Below are positions 63,319 through 64,000 of a stretch of DNA of 64,000 bases, in pieces. Position numbers and translations under genes: made by a program. Source of the DNA: Methylomarinum sp965277025 (lineage in GTDB: Bacteria; Pseudomonadota; Gammaproteobacteria; Methylococcales; Methylomonadaceae); NCBI GenBank assembly GCA_965277025.1, contig OZ255706.1, positions 3,224,001 through 3,288,000 of the forward strand, in the 5' to 3' direction. The notes beneath the pieces were generated by a model, which was not told the DNA's origin, did not search any database, and saw only the letters and a program-made list of their open reading frames with translations. The stretch's first letter is position 1; every line of letters begins with the position of its first letter.

Positions 63319-64000
63319 GCCACATCCTCTTCAGAACTGTATTGGATCATACGTTCGACAAAAAACTCCAGATAACTGCCAGCCCGGGATTTTATTGGCC
63401 AATTATCGATTGTTCTGGCAATATTTTTTACCGCAATGGTCGCCTGACTTTGCGGAAATAACTCGACCACCGGCTTTTGCTTCTGCACTGCCTTACGCAA
63501 CATTTCATCCATTGGCACGGCACCTGCAAATTGCAAATTAACATCCAGATAACGATCAGTCACTTTGCATAATTTAGCGAACAGGTTTTTACCCTGTTGG
63601 ATGTTCTGAACCATATTGGTGACGATGTGAAAACGGCTCAATGCATAATCACGGTTGAGTAATTTGATATAGGCATATGCATCGGTCAAGGAAGTAGGCT
63701 CATCGCAAACCACGACGATAATTTCCTGGCAAGCGCGGGCGAAGTTCACCACACTGGCGGAAATACCTGCGGCTGTATCGACAATCAAGACATCCAGGTC
63801 TTTGTCTATTTCACTGAATGCCCGTATGACACCGGCCTGTTCGATGGTAGACAATTCCGACATATGTTGAATGCCAGAAGAAGCCGGAATGACTTTCAAC
63901 CCGGAGGGTCCTTCGAGCATTATTTCATTAAGTGTTTTTTCGCCTTTCAAGACATGAGACAAATTGTATTCTGGCGACATGCCCAACAAGATATCCACGT
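63315..64000 (-). CDS. fleN: flagellar number regulator, MinD-like ATPase, 5' end outside window
   Basis: 228 C-terminal residues of FleN/FlhG: DILLGMSPEYNLSHVL, VLIVDTAAGISASVV (Walker B-like DTAAG), EIIVVVCDEPTSLTDAYAYIKLL and the C-terminal amphipathic region. The Walker A part lies beyond base 64000. FleN limits flagellar number by acting on the FleQ/FlrA regulator and usually lies next to flhF and fliA, as here. Confidence 0.93.
   Translation of the reverse strand, partial: VDILLGMSPEYNLSHVLKGEKTLNEIMLEGPSGLKVIPASSGIQHMSELSTIEQAGVIRAFSEIDKDLDVLIVDTAAGISASVVNFARACQEIIVVVCDEPTSLTDAYAYIKLLNRDYALSRFHIVTNMVQNIQQGKNLFAKLCKVTDRYLDVNLQFAGAVPMDEMLRKAVQKQKPVVELFPQSQATIAVKNIARTIDNWPIKSRAGSYLEFFVERMIQYSSEEDVA

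Overview
The window is a stretch of gammaproteobacterial chromosome. Its core genes are housekeeping genes in the usual gammaproteobacterial order: tig-clpP-clpX-lon-hupB-tRNA-Val-tRNA-Asp-ppiD, comEC next to a DUF2062 gene, cysS, a cyclophilin, lpxH, fliA and fleN. A methenyl-tetrahydrofolate cyclohydrolase of the FchA type hints at a C1-metabolising (methylotroph or methanotroph-like) organism. That is inference from gene content only.

Layout. 1-2.4 kb: an outgoing multicopper oxidase gene and a small exported partner, minus strand. 4.2-24.1 kb: one minus-strand chemotaxis operon in the order cheY, cheA, a CheW-MCP fusion, cheW, STAS, cheR, cheD, cheB, MCP. It is broken by insertion sequences (IS) in three of its genes. 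24.4-36.2 kb: the proteostasis block ppiD, tRNA-Asp, tRNA-Val, hupB, lon, clpX, clpP, tig, with IS copies and short repeats between hupB and lon. 36.5-41.8 kb: tRNA-Leu, comEC, DUF2062 protein, MIF-type tautomerase. 42.05-46.7 kb: a pile of nested IS elements. 46.7-53.6 kb: an HPP-CBS membrane protein, then a two-gene unit (soluble MCP-like protein plus oxygen-binding di-iron protein) destroyed by three IS and a frameshift. 54-60.9 kb: a Rossmann protein, tRNA-Pro/Arg/His, fchA, cysS, cyclophilin, lpxH and a ParE-type toxin-antitoxin pair. 62.6-64 kb: fliA and the 3' part of fleN, whose 5' part lies outside the window.

Mobile DNA. I count 19 IS copies from nine groups: IS3 x3, IS110 x3, IS701-like x4, IS4 x2, IS1380-like x2, two distinct IS5-superfamily types, IS21, IS66 and ISAs1. 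Together they fill about 26 kb, roughly 40 percent of the window. Most have recognisable ends and target duplications. Removing an IS plus one copy of its duplication restores reading frames exactly. This shows that cheY (2 insertions), the CheW-MCP fusion (2 insertions, one carrying a nested IS), an MCP (1) and the di-iron protein (2) were intact genes until recently. Only one intact MCP-type signalling domain cannot be found here, whereas fliA, fleN, cheA, cheW, cheR, cheB and cheD remain open.

Short repeats. A family of short (34 bp to about 240 bp) intergenic repeats is scattered over at least 12 places. Their ends resemble the terminal repeats of the local IS5-type element (GGAAACGCTGAACAA-like), and several are flanked by TTAA or TTAG. 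I read them as MITE-like elements. One sits between a sigma-32-like promoter and lon.

Gaps. 41750-42051, 47890-48058 and 53884-53960 hold no gene or motif I can support. 2404-2738, 24136-24387, 32559-32865 and 36190-36509 hold only promoters, terminators and short repeats, as listed. 62236-62515 is unexplained and listed separately.
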